Shown here piece after piece: positions 23,992-32,534 of a stretch of 64,000 bases of DNA. Where the stretch lies: contig NZ_CP152412.1 of the NCBI RefSeq assembly GCF_038957035.1, positions 620,001 through 684,000 of the forward strand, given 5' to 3'. The notes below the pieces were generated by a model. The model saw only the letters and a program-made list of their open reading frames with translations, had not been told where the DNA came from and ran no database searches. Origin of the DNA: Bradyrhizobium sp. B097. Lineage in GTDB: Bacteria; Pseudomonadota; Alphaproteobacteria; Rhizobiales; Xanthobacteraceae. The number at the start of each line of letters is the position of its first letter. The first letter of the stretch is position 1. Position numbers and translations under genes: made by a program.

Positions 23992-24939
23992 TCAGGCCGG
24001 CCGAGCGTCGGCGTGTTCGCCCAAAAACGCTTCAACTTCAGTACGTTGCGGTGCGGCATAAGCGCCCCCGAACCGGGTGCATTTCAGCGCTGCGGCGGCC
24101 GAGGCAAAGCGGAGCGCCTGCCGCAGCTCCTGCTTCTCGGTGATGGCGAGGGCAAACGCCCCGTGGAAGACGTCGCCGGCGCCGAGCGTGTCGACGGTAT
24201 GGACCGGGAAGGCCGCCGTCTCCTCGAGCCCGCCCTTCTCGTTGAGCCAGATCGTGCCCTTCGGGCCGCGCGTACCGGCCAGGAAGGACGGTGTGAGCTT
24301 GGCAAGCTTTTGCAGCGCCTGGCCGTCGTCGGTGACGTCGGCGGTCTGCTGCAGCGGCTCGCTGGAGAACACCAGATGGGACGAGGCGGTGAGCAGCCCT
24401 TCCCGCATCGACATTGCGCGATCGACGTCGACCACCACGGGAATGCCGCGCTTGACCGCCTCGGCGCACAGCTCGGTGCAGAACGGCGCGCAGCGGCTCT
24501 CGGTCAGGATCGCCGCGCAATCCTCCAGCAGCAGCTCGGTCGGCGGCAGCTTGACCTTCCAGAGCTCGGGATCGCGGAAGGTGACGATGGTGCGCTCGCC
24601 GGTGTCGTCGATCATGATCGCCGAGATCGGCGTGACCAGATCCGGCATGTGGATGAGATGGTTGGTCTCGATGCCTTCCTGCGCCAGCTTGTCGAAGATG
24701 TAGCGGCTCGAGGTCTCCCGCTGATCGCCCATCGGCCCGCAGATCGCGGCGCGGCCGCCGAGCCGGGCGATGCCGATGGCGGCGTTCAGCGCGTTGCCGC
24801 CGCAGATCTCGTCGAAATGGGTCGCGTTCTCCTTGGAGCCGCGCGCCGGTACGTTGACGCGGAAGGTCAGGTCGCGCACCGGCAGGCCGATGCAGAGGAT
24901 GCGGGGCGGGACTTTCGGGGCACCGTCTTGAAAATTCAT
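23992..24939 (-). CDS. PfkB family carbohydrate kinase
   Basis: 315 residues. Ribokinase-fold landmarks: CIGLPVRDLTFRV at the N-terminus, FDEICGGNALNAAIGIARLG (about 42-61) as PfkB signature 1, and DTLGAGDVFHGAFALAI (about 255-271) as signature 2 with the catalytic Asp in GAGD. It phosphorylates a sugar or nucleoside. The substrate could be ribose, fructose or a keto-deoxy sugar; no sugar genes adjoin. It lies between NudC and the Lrp regulator on the same strand. Confidence 0.9.
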   Translation of the reverse strand: MNFQDGAPKVPPRILCIGLPVRDLTFRVNVPARGSKENATHFDEICGGNALNAAIGIARLGGRAAICGPMGDQRETSSRYIFDKLAQEGIETNHLIHMPDLVTPISAIMIDDTGERTIVTFRDPELWKVKLPPTELLLEDCAAILTESRCAPFCTELCAEAVKRGIPVVVDVDRAMSMREGLLTASSHLVFSSEPLQQTADVTDDGQALQKLAKLTPSFLAGTRGPKGTIWLNEKGGLEETAAFPVHTVDTLGAGDVFHGAFALAITEKQELRQALRFASAAAALKCTRFGGAYAAPQRTEVEAFLGEHADARPA

Positions 24940-25017
24940 GCAGGGGTCCGTCGCAATGGTTCCGTCAACTGCCTCAACCTGTCCCGATCTAATCGGCAGA
25001 ACGATGTCCGGTTCCCG

Positions 25018-25968
25018 CTATTGGTCCAATGGATTTCGGTGGTGCACCCAGCGGCCGAGCAAATGATGGGCAATCGCGAACGGATGCGGGCCGGCCAGGC
25101 CGTCGGGATGCTGGCGCTTGAGCATCAGCGTCGCCTCGGCATGGTCGAACCAGCGTGCATCCTCGAGCTCGGTGCGGTCGACCACGATGTCCTCGTTGGT
25201 CGCGCGCGCGGTGCAGCCGATCATCAGCGATGACGGGTAGGGCCAGGGCTGCGTCATGTAATAATTGACGTCGGTGCAGCGGATGCCGGACTCCTCGAAA
25301 ATCTCGCGCCGCACCGCATCCTCGATGGTCTCGGCGGCTTCGACGAAGCCGGCGAGGCAGGAATACATCCCGGGCATGAACTGCTTCTGCCGGCCGAGCA
25401 GCACCTTGTCGCCCGATGTGACCAGCATGATCACGACCGGATCGGTGCGCGGAAAGTGCTCGGCCTTGCAGCTCGGGCATTCGCGCTTCCAGCCGCCCTC
25501 CTTCATCGCCGTGCGGGTGCCGCAGTTCGCGCAGAAGCCGTGGCGCTGGTGCCAGGTCACCATCGATTTCGCCATCGCGATGGCGGAGAGCTGCTCCGGC
25601 GGCACCACACCCTGCATCGCCATGCCGCGCAATTCGGTGATCGCGACATCAGGACGCCCGACCAGCTTCTCGGCCGCCTGCGGCGCGATCCCCATGCCGA
25701 AGATCGGCGCGGCATCGCGGAGCCCTAAGAAGATCGTGCCGGGATTGGCGCCAAAGCCGCGGGCCTCCTCCAGCGAGAGCAGCGCGCGGGCCCCGCCTTC
25801 CTCCTGCTTCACGACCAGCGAGTCGCGATAGATCACGTAGGCGCGGGCTTCCCGATGGCCCTCCAGCGCGAACAGCTTCTCGTCATTGCTGCGCAGATGC
25901 GCGGCGCGGTCCAGCACATGGGTGACGAAGGCCGGTTGGCCGAGCGGAAATGAATCGGATGCAGACAT
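25018..25968 (-). CDS. nudC: NAD(+)/NADH diphosphatase
   Basis: 316 residues. A C4 zinc ribbon (FCANCGTRT and KRECPSCKAEHF) is followed by the Nudix box GFVEAAETIEDAVRREIFEE (about 211-230) and the NudC-specific downstream element PWPYPSSLMIGC. It splits NADH or NAD to NMN(H) and AMP, and members can remove NAD caps from RNA. The start lies 6 bp after the stop of the HIT gene, so the two are one operon. Confidence 0.95.
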   Translation of the reverse strand: MSASDSFPLGQPAFVTHVLDRAAHLRSNDEKLFALEGHREARAYVIYRDSLVVKQEEGGARALLSLEEARGFGANPGTIFLGLRDAAPIFGMGIAPQAAEKLVGRPDVAITELRGMAMQGVVPPEQLSAIAMAKSMVTWHQRHGFCANCGTRTAMKEGGWKRECPSCKAEHFPRTDPVVIMLVTSGDKVLLGRQKQFMPGMYSCLAGFVEAAETIEDAVRREIFEESGIRCTDVNYYMTQPWPYPSSLMIGCTARATNEDIVVDRTELEDARWFDHAEATLMLKRQHPDGLAGPHPFAIAHHLLGRWVHHRNPLDQ

Positions 25969-25974
25969 CGAAAA

Positions 25975-26394
25975 TCAACCCAACCAGATCTTGCGGCGAA
26001 GCGCGCTGATGAAATTCTGCACTTCCTCGGCGTCATGCGCCAGCGGCGGCATTACGCCCCAAACGGGACGCGGCCATGCAGCGTCGCTGGTGCGGCGCGC
26101 GATGACGTGGACATGGAGTTGCGGCACGAGGTTGCCGAGCGCTGCGACATTCAGCTTGTCGCACTTGGAGACCTCTTTGAGGGCCCGCGAGACGCGGGTG
26201 ATCTCGGTCATCAGCTGCGCCTGCTCGACCTCGTCGAGGTCGATGATCTCGACCGCGCCGTCGCGCCGCGGCACCAGCAGCAGCCAGGGATAATGCGCAT
26301 CCTTGATGACGAGCACCTTGCACAGCGGCAGGTCGCCGATGTCGATGGTGTCTTTCTTGAGCTGCGAATGCAGCGACCAGTTGGTGGCGGGCAT
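25975..26394 (-). CDS. HIT domain protein
   Basis: 139 residues from ATG at 26394 (MPATNWSLHSQLKKDT); the frame runs on 15 codons upstream without support. The HIT motif is seen as VPQLHVHVIARRTSDAAWPR near residues 92-111. Preceding blocks (KDAHYPWLLLVPRRDG) match the alphaproteobacterial HIT subfamily. It is likely a nucleotide hydrolase or transferase. It is operonic with nudC, which starts 6 bp after it. Confidence 0.92.
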   Translation of the reverse strand: MPATNWSLHSQLKKDTIDIGDLPLCKVLVIKDAHYPWLLLVPRRDGAVEIIDLDEVEQAQLMTEITRVSRALKEVSKCDKLNVAALGNLVPQLHVHVIARRTSDAAWPRPVWGVMPPLAHDAEEVQNFISALRRKIWLG

Positions 26395-26469
26395 GAGGGG
26401 CAAGTAATGCCTTTCCGTGTTCCCAGACAAGCCCCACAAAGCCAGCCTTACAAAGCCGGGTCAGGCCGC

Positions 26470-26498
26470 TTGCTTTCCGGCGGTTTTGGCCCCAAATA
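26470..26498 (+). promoter_or_regulatory. Candidate sigma-70 promoter for SRP RNA
   Basis: TTGCTT (26470-26475), a 17-bp spacer, then CAAATA (26493-26498) precede the SRP RNA by about six bases. The spacing and position fit, but both boxes differ from consensus. Confidence 0.45.
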
Positions 26499-26503
26499 GG
26501 GAC

Positions 26504-26604
26504 CGGGAGATTGGCGGTGGACGAGCCACTCGCCAACCGGGTCAGGTCCGGAAGGAAGCAGCCCTAACGAGGTCCGGATCGGGTCGCTCGTCAGTCTCCT
26601 ACCT
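26504..26604 (+). ncRNA. ffs: Small signal recognition particle RNA (4.5S type)
   Basis: The conserved apical domain is present: GGTCAGGTCCGGAAGGAAGC and AGCCCTAACGAGG around 26541-26572. The flanks CGGGAGATTGGCGGTGGACG and CGCTCGTCAGTCTCCTACC pair into the long stem. A run of T (26605-26610) follows as terminator. The RNA binds Ffh and targets membrane proteins to the translocon. Position just upstream of dnaX is conserved in related bacteria. Ends are estimated to within a few bases. Confidence 0.93.
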
Positions 26605-26714
26605 GTTTTTCCGAGCGAATCGCGCTGGAATGGCGGTCTCCGCGCCCGGCGCTCGATTTTGGCTCCTATCCGCACGCCGGTTGAAGAGACAATTCCCTAG
26701 TTGCGGATCGATGC

Positions 26715-28565
26715 ATGAATGACGCTGGCGACCCCTCCCAACCGTCCGACGGCGCAGGCAAAGCAAGCCTTGACGGCGGCTTTGATTTGGGTGGCGCGCC
26801 GGATACGGCCAAGCCGTACCGCGTTCTCGCCCGCAAATACCGCCCCTCCAGCTTCGAGGATCTGATCGGCCAGGAGGCCATGGTCCGCACCGTCTCGAAC
26901 GCATTCGAGACCGGGCGGATTCCGCAGGCCTGGATCCTCACCGGCGTCCGCGGGGTCGGCAAGACCACCACCGCGCGTATCCTCGCCCGTGCCTTGAATT
27001 ACGCCAAGCCGGATGGCTCGGTGAAGGGGCCGACCATCCACATGCCCGACCTCGGCGTGCACTGCCAGGCGATCATGGAAAGCCGGCACATGGACGTGCT
27101 GGAGATGGACGCGGCCTCGCACACCGGCGTCGACGATGTTCGCCAGATCAATGACAGCGTGCGCTATGCGCCGGCCAGCGCGCGCTACAAGGTCTACATC
27201 ATCGACGAAGTCCACATGCTGTCGACGGCGGCCTTCAACGCCTTCCTGAAGACGCTGGAGGAGCCGCCGGAGCACGCCAAGTTCGTGTTCGCCACCACCG
27301 AAATCCGCAAGGTTCCGATCACGGTGCTGTCGCGCTGCCAGCGCTTCGATCTGCGCCGGGTCGAGGCCGACGTGCTGATGAAGCATCTCGGCAACATCGC
27401 GGCCAAGGAAAACGTCGAGGTCGAGCCCGAGGCGCTCGGCATCATCGCGCGGGCGGCCGAGGGCTCGGTGCGCGATTCGCTGTCGCTGTTCGACCAGGCG
27501 ATCGCGCATGCCGCAGGCCTCGTGAAGGCCGATGCGGTCAGGCAGATGCTCGGCCTCGCCGACCGCACCCGGGTCATCGATCTCTTCGATTCGCTGGCGC
27601 GCGGCGATCTCGCCAGCGCCTTCGCCGAATTCCGCGCGCAGTATGATGTCGGCGCCGATCCGGTGGTGGTGCTGTCCGACCTGGCCGAGTTCGTCAATTT
27701 CGTCACCCGCGTGAAGTTCGTGCCGGGAACCGCGGACAACGTCGCGTTCGGCGAGACCGAGCGGGTGCGCGCGCGTGAATTCGCCGCAAAACTGTCGACG
27801 CGGGTGCTGTCGCGGATGTGGCAGATGCTGCTCAAGGGGATCGCCGAGGTGCAGACCGCGACGCGGCCTGCCGCTGCCGCCGAGATGGTGCTGGTGCGGA
27901 TCGCCTATGTCGCCGACCTGCCGACGCCGGATGAGGCGATCCGGATGATGATCGAGCAGAATGGCGGCGGCGCGGCGCCCGCGACGTCGGGCTCCGCCGC
28001 ATCGTTAGCGCCACGCGGCGCGCCGGTCTCGACGATGTCGGCGATGCCGTCGGCGCGGGCACCGCAGGGTGCGCCGCGCGCCGATCTCGCCGCGCGTCCG
28101 CAGATGGCGGCCCCAGTCGCCGATGCCGCGCCGGCGCTGCGGATCACGAGCTTTCCGCAATTGATCGCGCTCGCCGGCGAGAAGCGCGACATCATGACCA
28201 AGAGCGCGCTGGAGGCCGATGTGCGGCTGGTGCGCATCGAGGATGGCCAGCTCGAGATCGGCCTTGAGCCGAAGGCGCAGCGCGCGCTCGTCACCGATCT
28301 GTCGCGCAAGCTCGAACTATGGACCGGGCGGCGCTGGACCGTCATCATCTCCAACGAGGCCGGCCAGCCCACGGTGCGCTCGCAGAATGAATTGGCGCGC
28401 AGCGAGCATCAGCGTACTGCCGAGGCCGATCCGCGCGTGCAGGAGGTGCTGGCGCGCTTCCCCGGCACCAAGGTGGTCGAGGTCCGCCGCCTTGCCGCCG
28501 AGGTTCCGGTAGCGGATGCGACCGGCGAAGACCCGATTGAAACTTCCGACAGCGACGACGATTGA
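26715..28565 (+). CDS. dnaX: DNA polymerase III subunits gamma/tau
   Basis: 616 residues. AAA+ clamp-loader core: YRPSSFEDLIGQEAMVRTV, Walker A LTGVRGVGKTTTARILARAL (about 75-94), Walker B YIIDEVHMLSTAAFNAFLKT, and sensor SRCQRFDLRR. The usual four-Cys zinc site after Walker A is missing; only one Cys (VHCQAI) remains. The C-terminal half is Ala/Pro-rich, then a tau-type domain (ITSFPQLIALAGEKRD). Whether a frameshift makes gamma is not visible. First gene of dnaX-ybaB-recR. Confidence 0.95.
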   Translation: MNDAGDPSQPSDGAGKASLDGGFDLGGAPDTAKPYRVLARKYRPSSFEDLIGQEAMVRTVSNAFETGRIPQAWILTGVRGVGKTTTARILARALNYAKPDGSVKGPTIHMPDLGVHCQAIMESRHMDVLEMDAASHTGVDDVRQINDSVRYAPASARYKVYIIDEVHMLSTAAFNAFLKTLEEPPEHAKFVFATTEIRKVPITVLSRCQRFDLRRVEADVLMKHLGNIAAKENVEVEPEALGIIARAAEGSVRDSLSLFDQAIAHAAGLVKADAVRQMLGLADRTRVIDLFDSLARGDLASAFAEFRAQYDVGADPVVVLSDLAEFVNFVTRVKFVPGTADNVAFGETERVRAREFAAKLSTRVLSRMWQMLLKGIAEVQTATRPAAAAEMVLVRIAYVADLPTPDEAIRMMIEQNGGGAAPATSGSAASLAPRGAPVSTMSAMPSARAPQGAPRADLAARPQMAAPVADAAPALRITSFPQLIALAGEKRDIMTKSALEADVRLVRIEDGQLEIGLEPKAQRALVTDLSRKLELWTGRRWTVIISNEAGQPTVRSQNELARSEHQRTAEADPRVQEVLARFPGTKVVEVRRLAAEVPVADATGEDPIETSDSDDD

Positions 28566-28586
28566 TCTGGCGATAGGAACGCACGC

Positions 28587-28907
28587 ATGGCTGATTTTCT
28601 CGGCATGATGAAACAGGCAGCACAGCTGCAATCCAAGATGCAGGCGATGCAGGAAGAGCTCGGCAATGTCGAGGTCGAGGGCATCTCCGGCGGCGGCCTG
28701 GTCGCCGTGCGCATGACCGCGAAGATGGAAGTGAAGGGCATCAAGATCGATCCGTCGCTGATGAAGCCGGAGGAGCGCGAGGTGCTCGAGGATCTGCTCG
28801 TCACCGCGCATGGCGATGCCCGCCGCAAGGCCGAGACGGCGATGCAGGAGAAGATGATGGCGCTCACCGGCGGGCTCGGCCTGCCGCCGGGATTTGGTCC
28901 GACTTGA
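28587..28907 (+). CDS. YbaB/EbfC nucleoid-associated protein
   Basis: 106 residues, typical length. N-terminal [20 protein letters not shown] and the central [20 protein letters not shown] and [14 protein letters not shown] end match the family. It forms dimers that bind DNA. It lies 21 bp after dnaX and upstream of recR, the usual order, so it is probably co-transcribed with both. Confidence 0.95.
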   Translation: MADFLGMMKQAAQLQSKMQAMQEELGNVEVEGISGGGLVAVRMTAKMEVKGIKIDPSLMKPEEREVLEDLLVTAHGDARRKAETAMQEKMMALTGGLGLPPGFGPT

Positions 28908-28953
28908 AGCGCGGCGAGATCAAGATGAATCATCGTGCCTTGGCTCTTTGTTG

Positions 28954-29002
28954 GAGCATGATCTTTTCGGAAAACCGCTCCACACTTTTCCGGATCATGC
29001 TC
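28954..29002. repeat. Hairpin repeat, GAGCATGATC family, copy 2
   Basis: GAGCATGATCTTTTCGGAAA and its partner TTTTCCGGATCATGCTC are the inverted form of the copy at 2862-2910. It fills the ybaB-recR gap and ends two bases before the recR start codon. Confidence 0.88.
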
Positions 29003-29004
29003 TA

Positions 29005-29610
29005 ATGGCTACCAGCGTTGCCGGCCCCGAGATTGAACGCCTGATCCAGTTGCTGGCGCGGCTGCCCGGGCTCGGGCCGCGTTCGGCGCGGCGCGCGGCG
29101 CTGCATTTGATCAAGAAGCGGGAAGCGCTGATGACGCCGCTGACCGCGGCGCTGCAGGTCGCGATCGACAAGATTCAGGTCTGCAAGACCTGCGGAAACA
29201 TCGATACACAAAACCCCTGCACGGTGTGCACCGATCCGCGCCGCGATCCCTCGATCATCGTCGTGGTCGCCGATGTCGCCGATCTCTGGGCGCTGGAACG
29301 CGCCAATGCGACCAATGGACGCTATCACGTGCTCGGCGCGACGCTGTCGCCGCTCGACGGTGTCGGTCCGCAGGACCTCACCATCGATCAACTGGTGGCG
29401 CGCGCGCATGCGCCTGAAGTGAGCGAGATCATTCTGGCGCTCAATGCCACCGTCGATGGCCAGACCACCGCGCATTACATCACCGACCTCTTGTCGGAGG
29501 CCAATGTGCGGGTGACGCGGCTGGCGCATGGCGTGCCGGTCGGCGGAGAGCTTGATTACCTCGATGAAGGTACGCTATCGGCTGCGATGCGGCAGCGGAC
29601 GCTGTTCTAG
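29005..29610 (+). CDS. recR: Recombination mediator RecR
   Basis: 201 residues from ATG at 29005. Helix-hairpin-helix [19 protein letters not shown] (18-36), zinc site Cys60, Cys63, Cys72 and Cys75 ([16 protein letters not shown]), and the Toprim domain ([16 protein letters not shown] onward). It works with RecF/RecO to load RecA at gaps. There is no usual ribosome site: the start directly follows the palindromic repeat. The frame extends upstream through the repeat, but the extra residues do not resemble RecR. Confidence 0.95.
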   Translation: MATSVAGPEIERLIQLLARLPGLGPRSARRAALHLIKKREALMTPLTAALQVAIDKIQVCKTCGNIDTQNPCTVCTDPRRDPSIIVVVADVADLWALERANATNGRYHVLGATLSPLDGVGPQDLTIDQLVARAHAPEVSEIILALNATVDGQTTAHYITDLLSEANVRVTRLAHGVPVGGELDYLDEGTLSAAMRQRTLF

Positions 29611-29757
29611 CCAGCGATCCGGGAGCCGGACGCGGCATTGTTCGCCAGGCGATCGGTTACAATCCAAAAAGATCGCGCCGAAACAAAATGATAGGGTGGA
29701 TGACGATTTGGGGACGGTCATCCATGCTCTGACGAATCAAGTACGGAACCACTGCAA

Positions 29758-30186
29758 ATGACGACACACCGATTCGGCGTACGCTTGGCCGTTGCGTTTC
29801 TGGCGGCCACTTTCGCCGCGCCGTGCGCGCTCGCGCAGCAGAGCGATGCGCCGCAGAAGCCCGGCAAGATGATCCGGGCCGGCGACGTGCTGTCGGGGGA
29901 ACTCGGCGTCATGAAGGTGCGCGACACCAAGAACCGCGGCAAGCGCGTCGCGACCTACCAGATCACCAGCGAGCCGCGCCGCCTGCCGCCGCCGAACGGT
30001 CTCTGCAACCTCGAAACCGGGCCGGAAACCTTTCAGCTCGTTCCGACCAACGACGCCCAGGCCGCCCAGCTCAAGAGCCTCTCCGGCAAGGCCATCTCGG
30101 TGAAGGTCGACGAGATCGCCTGCGCCAAGGACGCCGGCGAGATGAGCGAAGCCATCGTCACCAAGTGGAGCGTGGTGGCGAAGTAA
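29758..30186 (+). CDS. Small exported protein of unknown function
   Basis: 142 residues with a clear signal peptide (1-26, ending APCALAQQ). The mature part is about 115 residues, basic, with two Cys (LCNLETG and IACAKDAG) that may form a disulfide. No family recognised. It stands alone between recR and a run of repeats. Confidence 0.65.
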   Translation: MTTHRFGVRLAVAFLAATFAAPCALAQQSDAPQKPGKMIRAGDVLSGELGVMKVRDTKNRGKRVATYQITSEPRRLPPPNGLCNLETGPETFQLVPTNDAQAAQLKSLSGKAISVKVDEIACAKDAGEMSEAIVTKWSVVAK

Positions 30187-30264
30187 CCGCGTCAATTGCG
30201 GCTCCCGGCTGCGCGGGTGATGACACCGCGCTGTTTGACATCTTGAGTTGCGACCTATCCTCAT

Positions 30265-30387
30265 CGTCGTCCTGGCGAAGGCCAGGACCCATAACCACCG
30301 GCCTTGGTTGTCGGATGGATTGTGGCCTCAACGTCGCGCAACAATTTGCATTTGGGGTAATGGGTCCTGGCTTTCGCCAGGACGACG
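30265..30387. repeat. Palindromic repeat, CGTCGTCCTGGCGAA family, copy 1
   Basis: CGTCGTCCTGGCGAAGGCCA and the inverted TGGCTTTCGCCAGGACGACG bracket about 75 bp. Further copies at 39695 (variant CCCGGCGCAGGCCGGG) and 40530. Confidence 0.85.
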
Positions 30388-30401
30388 CACGGACAGAGCC
30401 C

Positions 30402-30488
30402 GTAGCCCGGATGGAGCGAAGCGAAATCCGGGGCAGTTTTGCAAATTGAGAGACTTCCCCGGATTGCGCTTCGTTTCATCCGGGCTAC
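30402..30488. repeat. Palindromic intergenic repeat, GTAGCCCGGAT family, copy 3
   Basis: Arms GTAGCCCGGATGGAGCGAAG and CTTCGTTTCATCCGGGCTAC, 87 bp. It lies directly after the CGTCGTCCTGG copy and before the end of ampG. Confidence 0.85.
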
Positions 30489-30498
30489 GGCGGCTGGG

Positions 30499-31872
30499 CT
30501 AAACTCTCACCGGCCCCAACTCGTCGAAATGCCCGCGCCGCTGCAGCCAGGCGAGCAGGATCAGGCTCGGGATTGCGACCAGCACGCAGATCACGAAGAA
30601 CATTTGCCAGCCGACGGCCTTCGCCACATAGCCCGCCCCCGATGACAGATAGGTGCGGCCGACCGCGGCGAGCGCCGTCAGCAGCGCGTACTGGGTCGCG
30701 GTGTGCAGCGGATTGCGACATAGCGCCGACAGGTAGGCGACGAAGATCACGGTGCCGATCGCGCTGGTGAAATTCTCCGCGGTGATCGCAAGCGCCAGCG
30801 CCCATTGATCGACGCCGACATGGGCGAGCCAGGAGAACGAGAGGTTGGCGACCGCCTGCAGCACGCCGCCGATCCAGAGGCTGGTTGCGAGCGAATAGCG
30901 CCGCGCCACGAAGCCACCGGCAAATCCGCCGATCAGGGTCGCGGCAAGGCCGACGCCCTTCACGATCGCGGCGTAATCGACCTTGGAAAAGCCGATGTCG
31001 ATCACGAACGGCGCGGTCATGGTGCCCGAGAACGCGTCGGTGAACTTGAACAGCACCACGAAGGCGAGCGCCGCCCATGCGTCCTTGCGGCTGAGGAACT
31101 CGGAGAATGCGCCGAGCGCCGCGTGCAAGACGCGCTCCGCTGCGGTCTGCGCATGCGTGGCGGCCTCCGCGCCTTTCGATTGGGCCGGCTCGGTCGCAGC
31201 AAGCGCGGTGACGATGCCGATCACGACCAGCGCGGCCATGACCACATAGCCCCACATCCACGCCGACGGGCGGGCGAGGCCGGCGGACTCGAAGCCGCTG
31301 ACGATGAACAGCGCGCCGGCGGTCGAGACCAGCATGCCGATGCGATAGGCCGCGACATAGGACGCCATGCCGGCGGCCTGCTCGCTCTCCGGCAGGCTTT
31401 CGACGCGGAAGGCATCGACCACGATGTCCTGCGTCGACGACGCGGTTGCGACCAGCAGCGCGGCGAACGCCGCGAACCATGGCGATCGCGCGGGATCGGC
31501 CAGCGCCAGTACCAGGATCGTCGCGATCAGCAACAGCTGCGAGAGCAGCAGCCAGCCGCGGCGGCGTCCGAAGATCTGCGTGAATAGCGGCACGTGCAGC
31601 GCGTCGACCAGCGGCGCCCAGAGGAATTTCAGCGTGTACGGCGTGCCGATCAGCGCGAGCAGCCCGATGGTGCCGAGATCGACCCCGGCCTCCTTCATCC
31701 ACACCTGCAGCGTCGAGCCCGACAGCGCCAGCGGCAGGCCGGACGAGAAGCCGAGCAGCAGCACGATCAGGACGCGCGGCTGCAAGTACACGGCGAAGCT
31801 GTCGCGCCAGGAGGTGGGGGCCTGTCCCTGCGGCTTCGCGGGCACGTCTGACGTCGCTTCAGGTGCTGTCAT
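30499..31872 (-). CDS. ampG: AmpG family muropeptide transporter (MFS)
   Basis: 457 residues with about twelve membrane helices. AmpG-type features are the N-terminal FSSGLPLALSGSTLQVWMKE (about 38-57), TLKFLWAPLVDALHVPLFTQ (about 79-98), FGRRRGWLLLSQ and the middle STQDIVVDAFRVE. It imports anhydro-muropeptides from cell-wall turnover for recycling and beta-lactamase signalling. The N-terminal 20 residues are polar and the exact start is uncertain. Single gene. Confidence 0.92.
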   Translation of the reverse strand: MTAPEATSDVPAKPQGQAPTSWRDSFAVYLQPRVLIVLLLGFSSGLPLALSGSTLQVWMKEAGVDLGTIGLLALIGTPYTLKFLWAPLVDALHVPLFTQIFGRRRGWLLLSQLLLIATILVLALADPARSPWFAAFAALLVATASSTQDIVVDAFRVESLPESEQAAGMASYVAAYRIGMLVSTAGALFIVSGFESAGLARPSAWMWGYVVMAALVVIGIVTALAATEPAQSKGAEAATHAQTAAERVLHAALGAFSEFLSRKDAWAALAFVVLFKFTDAFSGTMTAPFVIDIGFSKVDYAAIVKGVGLAATLIGGFAGGFVARRYSLATSLWIGGVLQAVANLSFSWLAHVGVDQWALALAITAENFTSAIGTVIFVAYLSALCRNPLHTATQYALLTALAAVGRTYLSSGAGYVAKAVGWQMFFVICVLVAIPSLILLAWLQRRGHFDELGPVRV

Positions 31873-31908
31873 AGGGGCCGTTGGTAGCAGATTCGAGCCA
31901 CTAGGAGG

Positions 31909-32023
31909 GTGTCGTCGCCCGGCTCGATGTGCGGACCGGGACTAGGTAACACCGTTCGGAGACATGGGTAACACATCGACGGCATGGAATGGCTTGGGAG
32001 GCCGACATGCCGGGCGACGACAG
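31909..32023. repeat. Degenerate CATCGCCCGG-type element with an IS-like insert
   Basis: The outer arms GTGTCGTCGCCCGG (31909) and CCGGGCGACGACAG (ending 32023) match the repeat family. Between them is GGTAACACCGTTCGGAGACA followed by TGGGTAACACA, which looks like the end region of a Bradyrhizobium insertion sequence (IS481-like, from memory). It carries no transposase. Confidence 0.55.
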
Positions 32024-32107
32024 TCTTTTTGTGGCCGGATCTGGTAACAACTCCTCTATGATCGCACCTAGTGATGTTGATGTCCGCAGATCGCGCGGCA
32101 TGATCAG

Positions 32108-32506
32108 GTGTCATCGCCCGGCTCGACCGGGCGATCCAGTATCCCAGAGGCGGCAGTTGGGCGCACGCAGCTTCTACGTCTACATCCTTGCCAGCCGCAT
32201 CGGCGGCACGCTGTATATCGGTGTGACAAATGACCTCATTCGCAGAGTCGGTGAGCACAAGCTGCAACTCATCGAGAGTTTCACTGAGAAATATGACGTG
32301 GTGAAACTCGTCTATTTCGAGCAATTCGATGACCCTGAGAACGCGATCAAGCGCGAGAAGCGGCTGAAGAAATGGCCGCGGGCATGGAAGATTTCCCTGA
32401 TTGAGAAGGACAATCCGGATTGGAACGATCTTTACCCGGAGATTGCGGGTGGCGGCGGATAGGCCTCTGGGATACTGGATCGCCCGGTCAAGCCGGGCGA
32501 TGACAC
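32108..32506. mobile_element. Candidate mobile element: GIY-YIG ORF between 44-bp inverted repeats
   Basis: Left arm 32108-32151 and right arm 32463-32506 are inverted copies that differ at one base of 44 (GGCTCGACC against GGCTTGACC). Each arm is itself a hairpin (ATCGCCCGG...CCGGGCGAT). The only content is one GIY-YIG ORF that begins six bases after the left arm and whose TAG stop abuts the right arm. The arms match those of the short elements at 6214, 6391 and 23273. Mobility is inferred. Confidence 0.65.
32157..32462 (+). CDS. GIY-YIG nuclease family protein
   Basis: 101 residues if TTG at 32157 is used; an in-frame ATG at 32100 would read through the left repeat arm. The core is complete: FYVYILASRIGGTLYIGVTN (6-25) covers the GIY and YIG strands, Arg29/Arg30 follow, and Glu67 in KREKRLKKW is the expected metal-binding Glu. 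The rest (LVYFEQFDDP, KKWPRAWKISLIEKDNPDW) is typical of the stand-alone UPF0213-like family. It probably cuts one DNA strand. It fills the space between two inverted repeats exactly. Confidence 0.88.
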   Translation: MGARSFYVYILASRIGGTLYIGVTNDLIRRVGEHKLQLIESFTEKYDVVKLVYFEQFDDPENAIKREKRLKKWPRAWKISLIEKDNPDWNDLYPEIAGGGG

Positions 32507-32534
32507 TGACTATGAGGTGAGATGAGGGTCCGTA

